This document shows, one piece after another, positions 1 through 8,407 of a DNA stretch of 51,240 nucleotides. Under the pieces are notes generated by a model. It did not search any database and was not told the origin of the DNA. It was given only the letters and a program-made list of their open reading frames with translations. Position 1 is the first letter of the stretch. Each line of letters starts with the position of its first letter. The translations under genes were made by a program, and so were the position numbers. This stretch comes from an uncultured Prevotellaceae bacterium (GTDB taxonomy: Bacteria; Bacteroidota; Bacteroidia; Bacteroidales; Bacteroidaceae), in assembly GCA_947176535.1 (NCBI GenBank), contig CAMWQU010000016.1, positions 1 to 51,240 of the forward strand, read 5' to 3'.

Positions 1-49
1 AACCTTCTGATCCGTAGTCAGATGCTCTATTCAGTTGAGCTAAGGAGCC
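1..49 (-). tRNA. tRNA-Arg (anticodon ACG), 3' part outside the window
   Basis: On the minus strand the gene begins GGCTCC at 49 and reads through a D-arm (TAGCTCAA...GAGC) into an anticodon stem TCTGA/TCAGA enclosing the loop CTACGGA, so the anticodon is ACG. The variable region, T-arm and acceptor 3' side lie beyond base 1. It sits 19 bp downstream of the tRNA-Val gene on the same strand and probably shares its transcript. Confidence 0.9.
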
Positions 50-68
50 AATCACATTCTTTTTCCGT

Positions 69-142
69 GGGCGCTGAGGGATTCGAACCCCCGACCCTCT
101 GCTTGTAAGGCAGACGCTCTGAACCAGCTGAGCTAAGCGCCC
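69..142 (-). tRNA. tRNA-Val (anticodon TAC)
   Basis: A complete 74-nt cloverleaf on the minus strand: acceptor GGGCGCT/AGCGCCC, D-arm GCTC/GAGC, anticodon stem TCTGC/GCAGA with loop CTTACAA (anticodon TAC), and T-loop TTCGAAT closed by a five-pair stem with one G-U. CCA is not encoded. It is the first gene of a Val-Arg tRNA pair. Confidence 0.96.
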
Positions 143-173
143 GGTCGAAACCTCTGTTTCTCTTTTGCGAGTG

Positions 174-204
174 CAAAGGTACGACATTTTTTCATTCCGT
201 CAAA
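174..204 (-). promoter_or_regulatory. Bacteroidetes-type promoter for the tRNA-Val/tRNA-Arg unit
   Basis: On the minus strand, a -33 element TTTG (201-204) is followed after 19 bp by TACCTTTG (174-181), matching the consensus TTTG-N19-21-TAnnTTTG. Transcription would start about 25 bp before the mature 5' end of tRNA-Val. Confidence 0.75.
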
Positions 205-260
205 TTTTTTACAGACTTTTTTTATCAAAAATCTTCTTTTTTCTCCAAAATTCGTGTTTT

Positions 261-623
261 TCACCGCAAAGAGGCCACTTCTTTGCCTGCATTACGCTCC
301 TTCACATTCAGGTTGCCGGCCACGGTCAGCGTGGGCAATGTGGGGGCAATAATGGTGATCATCACGTCGGGGGTGTCGGTGTCGCTCACCGCGTAGCGCG
401 GACGGATGGTCAGCACTCCGTTTTCCACGCTCCACAGGATATTCTGCTCGGCCGTGCGGTCGATGCCGCGTACTCCCATGCTGTACTCCTCGCCGCTGAT
501 GAAGCGGATGTGCGCAGGCACACTGATGTTCACACCCTCGAAAGGCTTTGTTTCTACATTCTCTTTTGCATTACCGGCAGCTACCATCATGATGGCACTC
601 GCCAAAATCATCATCTTTTTCAT
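261..623 (-). CDS. Short secreted DUF2807-like protein
   Basis: A 120-residue protein with a probable signal peptide (residues 1 to about 19, MKKMMILASAIMM then VAAGNA). The remainder reads like the start of the DUF2807 (head-GIN, adhesin-like beta-helix) family: FEGVNISVPAHIRF, a short hydrophilic turn, an ENGVLTIRP strand and an IIAPTLPTLTVAG strand. Full DUF2807 proteins are usually around 200 residues with further beta-helix rungs, so this one holds only the first part. The reading frame ends in TGA with no evident continuation. It has its own promoter with an untranslated leader of about 70 nt. No specific function can be assigned; a cell-surface or periplasmic location is inferred from the signal peptide. 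Confidence 0.75.
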   Translation of the reverse strand: MKKMMILASAIMMVAAGNAKENVETKPFEGVNISVPAHIRFISGEEYSMGVRGIDRTAEQNILWSVENGVLTIRPRYAVSDTDTPDVMITIIAPTLPTLTVAGNLNVKERNAGKEVASLR

Positions 624-702
624 TGTTTACAATCTTTTTACCTTAGTGTTTATTCTTTTCTTCTGCCCGCTCTCTGCGCGGGTCTTTCGTGAGATGACGA
701 TG

Positions 703-735
703 CAAAGTTAGTGCCCCGGACAGGATTCGGACAAA
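703..735 (-). promoter_or_regulatory. Promoter of the DUF2807-like gene
   Basis: On the minus strand, TTTG (732-735), 21 bp, then TAACTTTG (703-710). This fits the Bacteroidetes -33/-7 consensus and points at the gene starting at 623. Confidence 0.65.
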
Positions 736-889
736 CAAAAATATGTTTTTCAGCATAATTTTGGCGTTTTATTGACGAATATCAAGGCAGACGTGACATT
801 CTGGCAGGCATTTTCCTGCTAAAAAACATAAAAGAGCGGCTGAAAGAAACAGACGCTTCCTACTAAAGAAGTTCCGAGGTTCGAAATAA

Positions 890-2404
890 TCAGCGGAGGG
901 TAAACTGATGGAGTTCGCTGACGATGTGGGGATATTCCGAAGCGACATTCACGGTTTCGCCGGGGTCGGCAAGAAGGTCATAGAGCTGCGCCTCGCGACG
1001 GTCGCCGGTGTCGATTTCGGTTCCCTCGTGACCGGTGGCGGGCCAACCGAGCCGGCCGTCATGGGCGGTCGGCGGAATGTATTTCCAGCGTTCGGTGCGG
1101 ACTGCGATGGTATTCCGCTGGCCAAGCTCGCAAAGCCACGGCCGGCTCTCCCGGCTCTCGCCGAGAATCTGCGGAAGCATATCGCGGCTGTCCGGAGCAG
1201 CACCGGCGGGAAGTTCGGCACCGAGCAGCGAAGCCATGGAGGCAAAGAGGTCTACCAGACTGATAAGCGTAGGATTCTCTCCCTCCTGCGGCCGCACACG
1301 CGCTCCCCAGCGGACTATCATCGGAACGGAAGTGCCGCCCTCGAAGTTGGAATACTTGTCGCCACGGCGGCCACCCGTAGGCTCATGGCCGTTCAGCAGT
1401 TCAAAAGCGCGGTCGGCATAGCCGTCGTCAATCACAGGGCCATTGTCGGAGGTCAGTATAATCAGCGTATTGTCCGCCACCCCGGCCTCGTCAAGCGCAT
1501 TCAGCACCTCGCCGACCGTCCAGTCGAACGAAGAAATGGCATCGCCGCGCAGCCCCATCGGCGTGGAGCCTCGGAAGCGTTCGTGAGGCCAACGGGGCAC
1601 GTGTACATCATTCGTACAGAGATACATGAAGAACGGCTCATGACGGTGTTCCATGATGAAGCGGCGCGAATGGGCGGCAATGGAGTCGGCTATGTTCTCA
1701 TCCTTCCAGAGCGCCTTTCCCCCACCCTTCATGTAGCCGATTCGGCCGATTCCGTTCACGATGCTCTGATTATGTCCGTGGCTCCAGTCGAGCCGGAGCG
1801 ACGCACGAGCGGAAACGCCGGTAGGCTCACCGGGGAAGTTGGCGGAATAACTGACATAAATCGGTGCCTCGGGGTCGTAATTGGCCACCGTGTCCTGTTC
1901 GAGGTAGACGCAGGGCACGCGGTCGGCCGTGGCCGCCTGAATGTAGTGATAGTCGAAACCGATGTCGGAGGGTGTGAGGTCGAGACGCCCGTTCCAGTCT
2001 TGGGCACCGGCCTGCCGCCCGAGTCCCAGATGCCACTTCCCGATGGCAGCCGTGGCATAACCGGCATCGTGGAACAGGTCGGCGACGGTGTACTGCTCCG
2101 CGCCGATAATCATGCCCGCATTGCCGGGAAGAACGCCCGTTCCGGGCTTGCGCCACGCATATTCGCCGGTCAGCAGCGAATAGCGGCTCGGCGTGGAGGT
2201 AGCCGCAGCGGCGTGACACTGACTGAAACGCAGTCCCTCGGCAGCCAGACGGTCAGAGTTGGGCGTTTCGACGTTCTTCGCGCCGTAGCACTTGAGGTCG
2301 CCGTAACCGAGGTCGTCGGCGACAAGGAATATCACATTGGGACGCTCCTGAGCCGAAGCGGCCCCGGCGGCTAACGACGCAAGCAAAAACGCATATCTGT
2401 TCAT
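890..2404 (-). CDS. Secreted Ser-type sulfatase (S1 family)
   Basis: About 504 residues hydrolysing a sulfate ester, most likely on host or dietary glycans (substrate not predictable). A signal peptide (MNRYAFLLASLAAGAASA) leads into the classic sulfatase start NVIFLVADDLGYGDL, whose aspartates (D30, D31) bind calcium. The modification motif is S70-T-P-S-R, so the residue converted to formylglycine is serine and activation would need an anSME-type radical-SAM enzyme encoded elsewhere. Further hallmarks are KWHLGLG, DVHVPRWPH and LTSDNGP. The ATG at 2404 is chosen over an upstream in-frame TTG at 2422 because the signal peptide begins there. No SusC/SusD or other PUL genes are adjacent, so it appears to be a stand-alone gene. 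Confidence 0.93.
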   Translation of the reverse strand: MNRYAFLLASLAAGAASAQERPNVIFLVADDLGYGDLKCYGAKNVETPNSDRLAAEGLRFSQCHAAAATSTPSRYSLLTGEYAWRKPGTGVLPGNAGMIIGAEQYTVADLFHDAGYATAAIGKWHLGLGRQAGAQDWNGRLDLTPSDIGFDYHYIQAATADRVPCVYLEQDTVANYDPEAPIYVSYSANFPGEPTGVSARASLRLDWSHGHNQSIVNGIGRIGYMKGGGKALWKDENIADSIAAHSRRFIMEHRHEPFFMYLCTNDVHVPRWPHERFRGSTPMGLRGDAISSFDWTVGEVLNALDEAGVADNTLIILTSDNGPVIDDGYADRAFELLNGHEPTGGRRGDKYSNFEGGTSVPMIVRWGARVRPQEGENPTLISLVDLFASMASLLGAELPAGAAPDSRDMLPQILGESRESRPWLCELGQRNTIAVRTERWKYIPPTAHDGRLGWPATGHEGTEIDTGDRREAQLYDLLADPGETVNVASEYPHIVSELHQFTLR

Positions 2405-2593
2405 ACGGCAGAGTGACAACAAAATTTAGCTTCCACATATACAGACGATGACATTACGCCATCTCCGTTATGCAAAAATAATGAAATATTCCGAAGTATC
2501 GGCTGTTTTTGCCCGGATATCACTCGTTTTATTTCCCGGAACGTCCCGCAGCAGCAAAAAGGAACTGAAAACACTATATATAATATAATATGA

Positions 2594-2699
2594 ACGCGTG
2601 TGCGCACATACGCACGCACACGCATAGGAGGACGGCCGTCCGTCCATAGCGGGACGAGGCTCAATCCCGGGCGGGACGGAGGCCCGTCCTGCTATGGAC
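2594..2699. repeat. Dispersed intergenic repeat, copy 1 (with 33-bp alternating tract)
   Basis: This GC-rich element fills the gap from the sulfatase side up to the base before the pfkA stop codon. It contains a 33-bp perfectly alternating purine-pyrimidine run (2594-2626) and two near-inverted modules, GTCCATAGCGGGAC (2642-2655) and GTCCTGCTATGGAC (2686-2699), which could pair 13 of 14 bases. Its reverse complement aligns with 21034-21165, and the 14-base module recurs at 12751-12786. Confidence 0.75.
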
Positions 2700-3677
2700 T
2701 CAGAGGGAGAGTACGGAGAGGGCATCGAGGACGTCGCGCTTCAGCGGCTTGTCGCTCTTCACGGCAGCGGAGAAAGGCACGTAGACGATTTCGTCGTTGC
2801 GGATGCCTATCATCACGTTGCGCTGCCCGTCCAGCAGAGCCTGCACGGCTCCTAATCCCAGACGACTGGCCAGAATGCGGTCGCCGGCCGAGGGACTGCC
2901 TCCGCGTTGCAGATGGCCGAGAATGGAGACACGCACATCAAATTCGGGATATTCCTTGCGGACGCGCTCGGCATAGTACATGGCACCGCACTTGGGGCTT
3001 TCGCTGACGATGACTATCGAGGAAGACTTGGATTTACGGATGCCGCGGCCGATGAACTGCTCCAACTGGTCGGCTGCCGTGGAATCTTCCGGAATGATGG
3101 CCGCCTCGGCTCCCGTGGCGATGGCACTGTTCTGCGCCAAGAAACCGGCGTCGCGCCCCATGACTTCCACGAAGAAGATGCGCTGATGGGAATTGGCCGT
3201 GTCGCGGATTTTGTCCACACACTCCATGATGGTGTTCAGCGTAGTGTCGTAGCCGATGGTGAGGTCAGTGCCCGAAAGGTCGTTGTCGATGGTGCCCGGC
3301 AGGCCGATGCACGGAATGTCATACTCCTGAGCAAAGATGCGTGCGCCGGAGAGCGACCCGTTGCCGCCGATGACGATGAGTGCGTCAATGCCTCTGTCCA
3401 TCATCACCTTGTATGCCTTTTCCCGACCCTCTACGGTGGTGAAATCCTTGCTGCGCGCCGTTTTCAGTATGGTACCTCCACGACCGATGATGCCGCTCAC
3501 GTCTTCTGTCCGGAACTCCTTGATTTCGTCGTTGATGAGGCCCTCGTAGCCACGGTAGATACCCATCACGCGCAGTCCGTTCGCAATGGCCGCACGCGTC
3601 ACGGCACGTATGGCCGCATTCATTCCCGGGGCATCGCCTCCCGACGTAAGAACCCCTATCGTTTTGATTTTTGGCAT
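2700..3677 (-). CDS. pfkA: ATP-dependent 6-phosphofructokinase
   Basis: 325 residues, the usual length of bacterial PfkA; phosphorylates fructose 6-phosphate in glycolysis in the cytoplasm. Visible motifs: N-terminal [17 protein letters not shown] (substrate and nucleotide loop), [23 protein letters not shown] (catalytic D131 and D133), [11 protein letters not shown] and [11 protein letters not shown]. The start [10 protein letters not shown] at 3677 is preferred over an in-frame ATG at 3719, because a -7 box TACTTTTG (3707-3714, minus strand) lies between the two. One oddity is that the conserved GGDGS nucleotide-binding motif reads GGNGS (N106 where most family members have a Mg-contacting Asp); glycine 107, typical of ATP-using rather than PPi-using enzymes, is kept. 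The stop codon abuts a dispersed repeat. Confidence 0.93.
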   Translation of the reverse strand: MPKIKTIGVLTSGGDAPGMNAAIRAVTRAAIANGLRVMGIYRGYEGLINDEIKEFRTEDVSGIIGRGGTILKTARSKDFTTVEGREKAYKVMMDRGIDALIVIGGNGSLSGARIFAQEYDIPCIGLPGTIDNDLSGTDLTIGYDTTLNTIMECVDKIRDTANSHQRIFFVEVMGRDAGFLAQNSAIATGAEAAIIPEDSTAADQLEQFIGRGIRKSKSSSIVIVSESPKCGAMYYAERVRKEYPEFDVRVSILGHLQRGGSPSAGDRILASRLGLGAVQALLDGQRNVMIGIRNDEIVYVPFSAAVKSDKPLKRDVLDALSVLSL

Positions 3678-3831
3678 GATAATATTTTTCTGAATGTAAG
3701 CAGGAACAAAAGTACACATAAAATCCGGAATTTATGATAAAAAACGCAGGAAACATTTGGTCGTATCATGGGTTTTCGCTAAATTGCAGTCCGTTTCATA
3801 CGGCATTAGCTTACCTTAAATTATAAACACT

Positions 3832-5985
3832 ATGAAAGTTTACCAGACACACGAGATCAAAAACATTGCCCTGCTGGGTAATGACGGGAGCGGAAAAACC
3901 ACCCTCACCGAAAGCCTGCTCTACGAGGCAGGTATCATCAAACGCCGTGGCCGCATTACGCAGAAAAATACCGTCAGCGACTATTTCCCCGTGGAACAGG
4001 AATACGGATATAGCGTATTCAGCACCGTTTTTCACGTAGAGTGGAACGGCAAGAAACTGAACATACTCGACTGCCCGGGCAGCGACGACTTTGCCGGAGC
4101 GGCCATCACGGCCCTGAACGTGACTGACACGGCCATCCTGCTGCTGAAGGGCGGTGCCGGCGTGGAAGTGGGCACACAGAATCACTTCCGCTACACCGAG
4201 AAACTGCATAAGCCTGTCATATTCCTCATCAACCAACTGGACGACGAGAATTGCGACTATGACCACATTCTGGAGCAACTGACCGAGATTTATGGCCCGA
4301 AGGTCGTGCCCGTGCAGTATCCTCTGCAGACCGGCCCCGGCTTCAACGCCCTCATCGACGTTCTGCTGATGAAGAAGTATTCATGGGGCCCGGACGGCGG
4401 TGCACCCACCATCGAGGACATCCCCACCGACCAGATGGAGAAGGCAGCGGAGATGCACAAGGCCCTCGTGGAGGCTGCGGCCGAAAACGACGAAGGACTG
4501 ATGGAGAAGTTCTTCGAAAGCGACACACTGACCGAGGATGAAATGCGCGAGGGCATCCGCAAGGGACTGGCCATGCGCGGTATGTTCCCCGTATTCTGCG
4601 TCTGCGCCGGCAAGGACATGGGTGTACGCCGTCTGATGGAGTTCCTCGGCAACGTGGTTCCCTTCGTCGATGAAATGCCGAAAGTATTCAACACCCGCGG
4701 AGCAGAGGTGGCACCGAATGCCGATGCGCCCACCAGTCTGTTCTTCTTCAAAACGTCCATGGAGCCGCACATCGGTGAAGTGCAGTATTTCAAGGTGATG
4801 AGCGGACGCGTGCACGAGGGCGACGACCTGATGAACGCCGACCGCGGCTCGAAGGAGCGCATCGCACAGTTGTACTGCTGCGCCGGACAGAACCGCATCA
4901 AGGTGGACGAACTGGTGGCCGGAGACATCGGCTGCACCGTGAAACTGAAGGACGTGAAGACGGGCAACACGCTGAACGACAAGAATGCGGAAAACCGCTT
5001 CAGCTTCATCAAATATCCCAATACGAAGTATTCGCGCGCCATACGGGCCGTCAATGAGGCCGAGACCGAGAAGATGATGAATGCCCTGCAGAAGATGCGC
5101 GAGGAAGACCCCACGTGGCAGATAGAGCAGAGCAAGGAGTTGCGCCAGATTCTGGTTCACGGACAGGGAGAGTTCCACCTGCGCACACTGAAATGGCGCA
5201 TGGAGAACAACGATAAGGTGCAGGTGCAGTTCGACGAGCCGAAGATACCTTACCGCGAGACCATCACCAAGGCTGCCCGCGCCGACTATCGCCACAAGAA
5301 GCAGTCGGGCGGTGCCGGACAGTTCGGCGAAGTTCACCTCATCGTGGAGCCTTATGTAGAGGGCGTGCCCGTGCAGGAGGTCTACAAGTTTGGCGGTCAG
5401 GAGTTCCGCATCAATGCCAAGAGCGAGGAAGTCGTTAATCTGGAATGGGGCGGTAAACTGGTATTCGTCAATTCCGTTGTGGGCGGTGCCATCGACGCCC
5501 GCTTCATGCCCGCCATCCTGAAAGGCGTGATGCAGCGCATGGAACAAGGCCCACTCACCGGCTGTTATGCCCGCGACGTGCGCGTCATTGTCTACGACGG
5601 CAAAATGCATCCGGTGGATTCCAACGAACTCTCTTTCATGCTGGCAGGCCGTCAGGCTTTCGCACAGGCGTTCCGCGAGGCAGGGCCCAAGATTCTGGAA
5701 CCCATCTACGACGTGGAGGTGTTCGTTCCGAGCGACAAACTGGGTGACGTGATGAGCGACCTGCAGGGCCGTCGCGCCATGATAATGGGTATGATGAGCG
5801 AGGCCGGCTACGAGAAGCTGACAGCAAAGGCTCCGCTGAAGGAAATGAGTTCCTACAGCACGGCACTCAGCAGCCTGACGGGCGGTCGCGCCAGCTTCAT
5901 CATGAGTTTCGCCAGCTACGAACTCGTGCCGACCGACGTGCAGCAGAAACTGATAAAGGAGCACGAGGCCGAGGCAACGGAGTGA
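3832..5985 (+). CDS. fusA2: Elongation factor G paralogue (EF-G2 type) with degenerate GTPase motifs
   Basis: 717 residues with the full EF-G domain order (G domain, II, III, IV, V). The G domain departs from translating EF-G at catalytic positions: the P-loop is GNDGSGKTT (residues 16-24), G3 is DCPGSDDF (80-87) where canonical EF-G has DTPGHVDF, so the catalytic histidine is serine, and G4 is NQLD (134-137) instead of NKxD. Known biology: the Bacteroides thetaiotaomicron EF-G2 paralogue has been reported to drive translocation without GTP hydrolysis and to be induced under carbon limitation, aiding gut colonisation. The serine substitution fits that group; orthology is my inference. The upstream region has no clear TAnnTTTG box, as might be expected for an activator-dependent promoter. 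A terminator follows at 6036. Confidence 0.9.
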   Translation: MKVYQTHEIKNIALLGNDGSGKTTLTESLLYEAGIIKRRGRITQKNTVSDYFPVEQEYGYSVFSTVFHVEWNGKKLNILDCPGSDDFAGAAITALNVTDTAILLLKGGAGVEVGTQNHFRYTEKLHKPVIFLINQLDDENCDYDHILEQLTEIYGPKVVPVQYPLQTGPGFNALIDVLLMKKYSWGPDGGAPTIEDIPTDQMEKAAEMHKALVEAAAENDEGLMEKFFESDTLTEDEMREGIRKGLAMRGMFPVFCVCAGKDMGVRRLMEFLGNVVPFVDEMPKVFNTRGAEVAPNADAPTSLFFFKTSMEPHIGEVQYFKVMSGRVHEGDDLMNADRGSKERIAQLYCCAGQNRIKVDELVAGDIGCTVKLKDVKTGNTLNDKNAENRFSFIKYPNTKYSRAIRAVNEAETEKMMNALQKMREEDPTWQIEQSKELRQILVHGQGEFHLRTLKWRMENNDKVQVQFDEPKIPYRETITKAARADYRHKKQSGGAGQFGEVHLIVEPYVEGVPVQEVYKFGGQEFRINAKSEEVVNLEWGGKLVFVNSVVGGAIDARFMPAILKGVMQRMEQGPLTGCYARDVRVIVYDGKMHPVDSNELSFMLAGRQAFAQAFREAGPKILEPIYDVEVFVPSDKLGDVMSDLQGRRAMIMGMMSEAGYEKLTAKAPLKEMSSYSTALSSLTGGRASFIMSFASYELVPTDVQQKLIKEHEAEATE

Positions 5986-6035
5986 TTGCAAATGCGATAA
6001 AGCAGGCAAAGACAGACATTTTAGTTAAATATGTT

Positions 6036-6072
6036 AAAAGGAAAGGCGAAAAATCTCGTCTTTCCTTTTTTA
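6036..6072 (+). terminator. Rho-independent terminator after the EF-G2 gene
   Basis: A 14-bp stem (aaaaggaaaggcga with its partner, one G-T pair) closes a six-base loop and runs into a T-rich tail at 6065-6072. Confidence 0.7.
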
Positions 6073-6088
6073 TGTTTAACGTTTCTGC

Positions 6089-6096
6089 TAATTTTG
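6089..6096 (+). promoter_or_regulatory. -7 box of rprX, four bases before its ATG
   Basis: TAATTTTG matches TAnnTTTG and ends four bases before the start codon at 6101. No good TTTG lies at the expected -33 distance. If active, the mRNA would be leaderless or nearly so. Confidence 0.45.
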
Positions 6097-6100
6097 TGGC

Positions 6101-7615
6101 ATGAAACGTTGGGTACTTTGGACGATAAGCATCGCTATCGGCACCAGTTTCGTGGTTCTCCTGCTGTTGCAGAGCCGGTACACGGGAATGATGGTGAAGA
6201 TGCGCAAGGAGCAGTTCGACGAAAGCGTAAAGCGCAGTCTCGACCAGGCCTCGCACGAGTTGGAACGGAACGAGACGTTCAACTATCTGGAGGGCGTGGT
6301 GTCGAACTATGTCGAAGACCTTGCGCAGATAGACGACACGGAAGCACCGCATACGAAGAGAGTGTTGGGAAACCCGTCGCTGATGGGCGTACAGCGGTTC
6401 GACACACTCAACATGATGCCGCGCCTCTCTCTGGGACTGAATCAACGGCGGTCGTTGGCCGTGTCGAGCCAGCAGTTCCAGATGGCCGTCCGCAATGCGT
6501 ATCTCTACCAGAAAGGAATCCTCGACGAAGTCATTTACAGCATTCTGTACAGTGCCGGCGAAAACTCTTTCGAGGAGCGCATAAATACCAAGAAACTGGA
6601 TGCCAGTCTGCGCATGGCACTGGAGCAGAACGGCGTGACGCTGCCTTTCCACTTCACTATCTCCACGAGCGACGGACGCGAAGTGTACCGCTGCTCCGAC
6701 TACGACCCGATGGGAGAGGAATACAGCTACACGCAAACGCTGTTCCGCAACGACCCGTCGAACAAGATGGGGGTGGTGCGCGTGCATTTTCCCGACCGCA
6801 ACCACTATGTCGTTGGTGTGGCACGACTGATGCTTCCGGCCTTGGTGTTCACCATGCTGCTCTTCGTGACATTCATGTTCTTTATCTATCTCTTTGCACG
6901 GCAGCGTAAAATCAATGAGATGAAGAACGACTTTGTCAATAACATGACCCATGAGTTCAAGACCCCGATTGCCAGCCTGTCACTGGCGGCACAGATGTTG
7001 TCGGACGACAGCGTGAAGAAGACTTCGGCCATGTACGACAGTTTGGGCAAGGTTATCAACACGGAGACCAAACGTCTGCGCTATCAGGTGGAAAAAGTGT
7101 TGCAAATGTCTCTTTACGACCATGACAACATCGCCTTGAAACCGGTAGAACTGAACGCCGACGAACTGATAGAGAACGTTATCGGCACTTCATTCGCCCT
7201 GAAGGTGGAACGGTTGGGAGGAATCATCGAAGCACAGTTGGAGGCCGAGAATCCCAATATCTACTTCGACGAGATGCACTTCACCAACGTCATCTCCACC
7301 CTGCTCGACAATGCCGTGAAGTATCGGCGGGAAGAGGTGCCTCTGGAACTGTTCGTCCGCAGCAGCAACCAAGGAGGCAAGTATGTGCTGAGCATCCGGG
7401 ACAATGGCATCGGCATCAAGAAAGAGGATTTGAAGAGAATCTTTGTGAAGTTCTATCGCGTGCATACCGGCAACCGGCATAATGTGAAAGGATTCGGACT
7501 GGGACTGGCCTATGTGAAGAATATGATCAAGCAGCATAAGGGCAGCATCCGGGTGGAAAGTGAACTGGGCGAGGGAACTACATTTACGATATTATTACCA
7601 ATACTAAAAGCATAA
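6101..7615 (+). CDS. rprX: Sensor histidine kinase, RprX-like
   Basis: 504 residues. A transmembrane segment (about 5-24) is followed by a periplasmic sensor region of about 215 residues with no recognised fold, then a second membrane segment (about 245-268, LMLPALVFTMLLFVTFMFF). The HisKA motif NNMTHEFKTP carries the phospho-acceptor H284. The HATPase domain shows the N box (LLDNAVKYR), G1 (DNGIGI) and G2 (GFGLGLAYV). No HAMP domain is evident. It is followed three bases later by its response regulator. The sequence pattern matches RprX of Bacteroides fragilis, a regulator first found through effects on tetracycline resistance; the signal sensed is unknown. Confidence 0.9.
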   Translation: MKRWVLWTISIAIGTSFVVLLLLQSRYTGMMVKMRKEQFDESVKRSLDQASHELERNETFNYLEGVVSNYVEDLAQIDDTEAPHTKRVLGNPSLMGVQRFDTLNMMPRLSLGLNQRRSLAVSSQQFQMAVRNAYLYQKGILDEVIYSILYSAGENSFEERINTKKLDASLRMALEQNGVTLPFHFTISTSDGREVYRCSDYDPMGEEYSYTQTLFRNDPSNKMGVVRVHFPDRNHYVVGVARLMLPALVFTMLLFVTFMFFIYLFARQRKINEMKNDFVNNMTHEFKTPIASLSLAAQMLSDDSVKKTSAMYDSLGKVINTETKRLRYQVEKVLQMSLYDHDNIALKPVELNADELIENVIGTSFALKVERLGGIIEAQLEAENPNIYFDEMHFTNVISTLLDNAVKYRREEVPLELFVRSSNQGGKYVLSIRDNGIGIKKEDLKRIFVKFYRVHTGNRHNVKGFGLGLAYVKNMIKQHKGSIRVESELGEGTTFTILLPILKA

Positions 7616-7618
7616 CAC

Positions 7619-8329
7619 ATGGAAACGAAACAACGCATTCTATTATGTGAGGACGACGAAAGTCTGGGCATGTTGCTGAGAGAGTATTTACAGGCAAAAG
7701 GATATGGTGCGGAATTGTATCTGGACGGAGAAGCCGGTTATGAGGCTTTCCAGAAGGAGCATTATGATATGTGCGTGCTCGACGTGATGATGCCGAAGAA
7801 AGACGGCTTCACGCTGGCACAGGAAATCCGTCAGCTCAACGAGGACGTTCCTATCATCTTCCTGACGGCAAAGAACCTGAAAGAGGACATCTTCGAGGGC
7901 TTCAAGATAGGAGCAGACGATTATCTCACGAAACCGTTCTCTATGGATGAACTGGTATTCCGCATGGAGGCCATCCTGCGCCGCGTGAAAGGAACGAAGA
8001 CGCAGACCGCCACGCAATACAAGTTGGGCCGCTTCATGTTTGATGCGCAACGGCAGATACTGTCCATCGGCAACGAGCAGGTGAAACTGACCACAAAGGA
8101 GAGCGAACTGCTGGGACTGCTTTGTGCGCACGCCAACGACGTGCTGTTGCGCGAACTGGCACTGAAGAGCATCTGGATAGACGACAATTACTTTAATGCC
8201 CGCTCCATGGACGTCTACATCACCAAGCTGCGCAAGCACCTGAAAGCCGATCCGACCATCGAAATCAACAACGTACACGGCCGCGGCTATAAACTTATTG
8301 TTCCGGGCGGCGTAAGCCTGAACAACTAA
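7619..8329 (+). CDS. rprY: OmpR-family response regulator, RprY-like
   Basis: 236 residues. The receiver domain has the acidic pocket E11/D12/D13, the phospho-acceptor D55 (CVLDVMMP), the switch threonine in FLTAKN and the conserved lysine in YLTKPFS. The C-terminal winged helix includes LTTKESELLGLL, the FNARSMDVYITKLRKHL recognition region and a HGRGYKL wing. It strongly resembles RprY of Bacteroides. It is co-transcribed with rprX (three-base gap) and closed by the terminator at 8341. Confidence 0.93.
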   Translation: METKQRILLCEDDESLGMLLREYLQAKGYGAELYLDGEAGYEAFQKEHYDMCVLDVMMPKKDGFTLAQEIRQLNEDVPIIFLTAKNLKEDIFEGFKIGADDYLTKPFSMDELVFRMEAILRRVKGTKTQTATQYKLGRFMFDAQRQILSIGNEQVKLTTKESELLGLLCAHANDVLLRELALKSIWIDDNYFNARSMDVYITKLRKHLKADPTIEINNVHGRGYKLIVPGGVSLNN

Positions 8330-8340
8330 CCCAAACAAAC

Positions 8341-8386
8341 AGGCGGGGCAGCAACATCGTGTTGCTGCCCCGCCTATTTGTTTTCT
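8341..8386 (+). terminator. Strong terminator after rprXY
   Basis: A perfect 15-bp stem (aggcggggcagcaac and its complement, 8341-8355 and 8361-8375) with a five-base loop, followed by a T-rich tract. It lies between the convergent rprY and the small membrane protein gene and may serve both. Confidence 0.85.
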
Positions 8387-8407
8387 TATCTATGAATAAA
8401 GTTACCC

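Noticed and set aside
908..2374. Long open frame opposite the sulfatase
   Set aside because: It is antisense to a clear sulfatase with intact catalytic motifs; its translation has no recognisable domain. It is an effect of high GC content.
2468..2725. Short frames over the two repeat copies (also 21036-21296) encoding similar peptides (SSYACACV, SSYTCACV)
   Set aside because: The similarity comes from the shared DNA repeat. There is no start context, and the frames run into neighbouring genes or structure.
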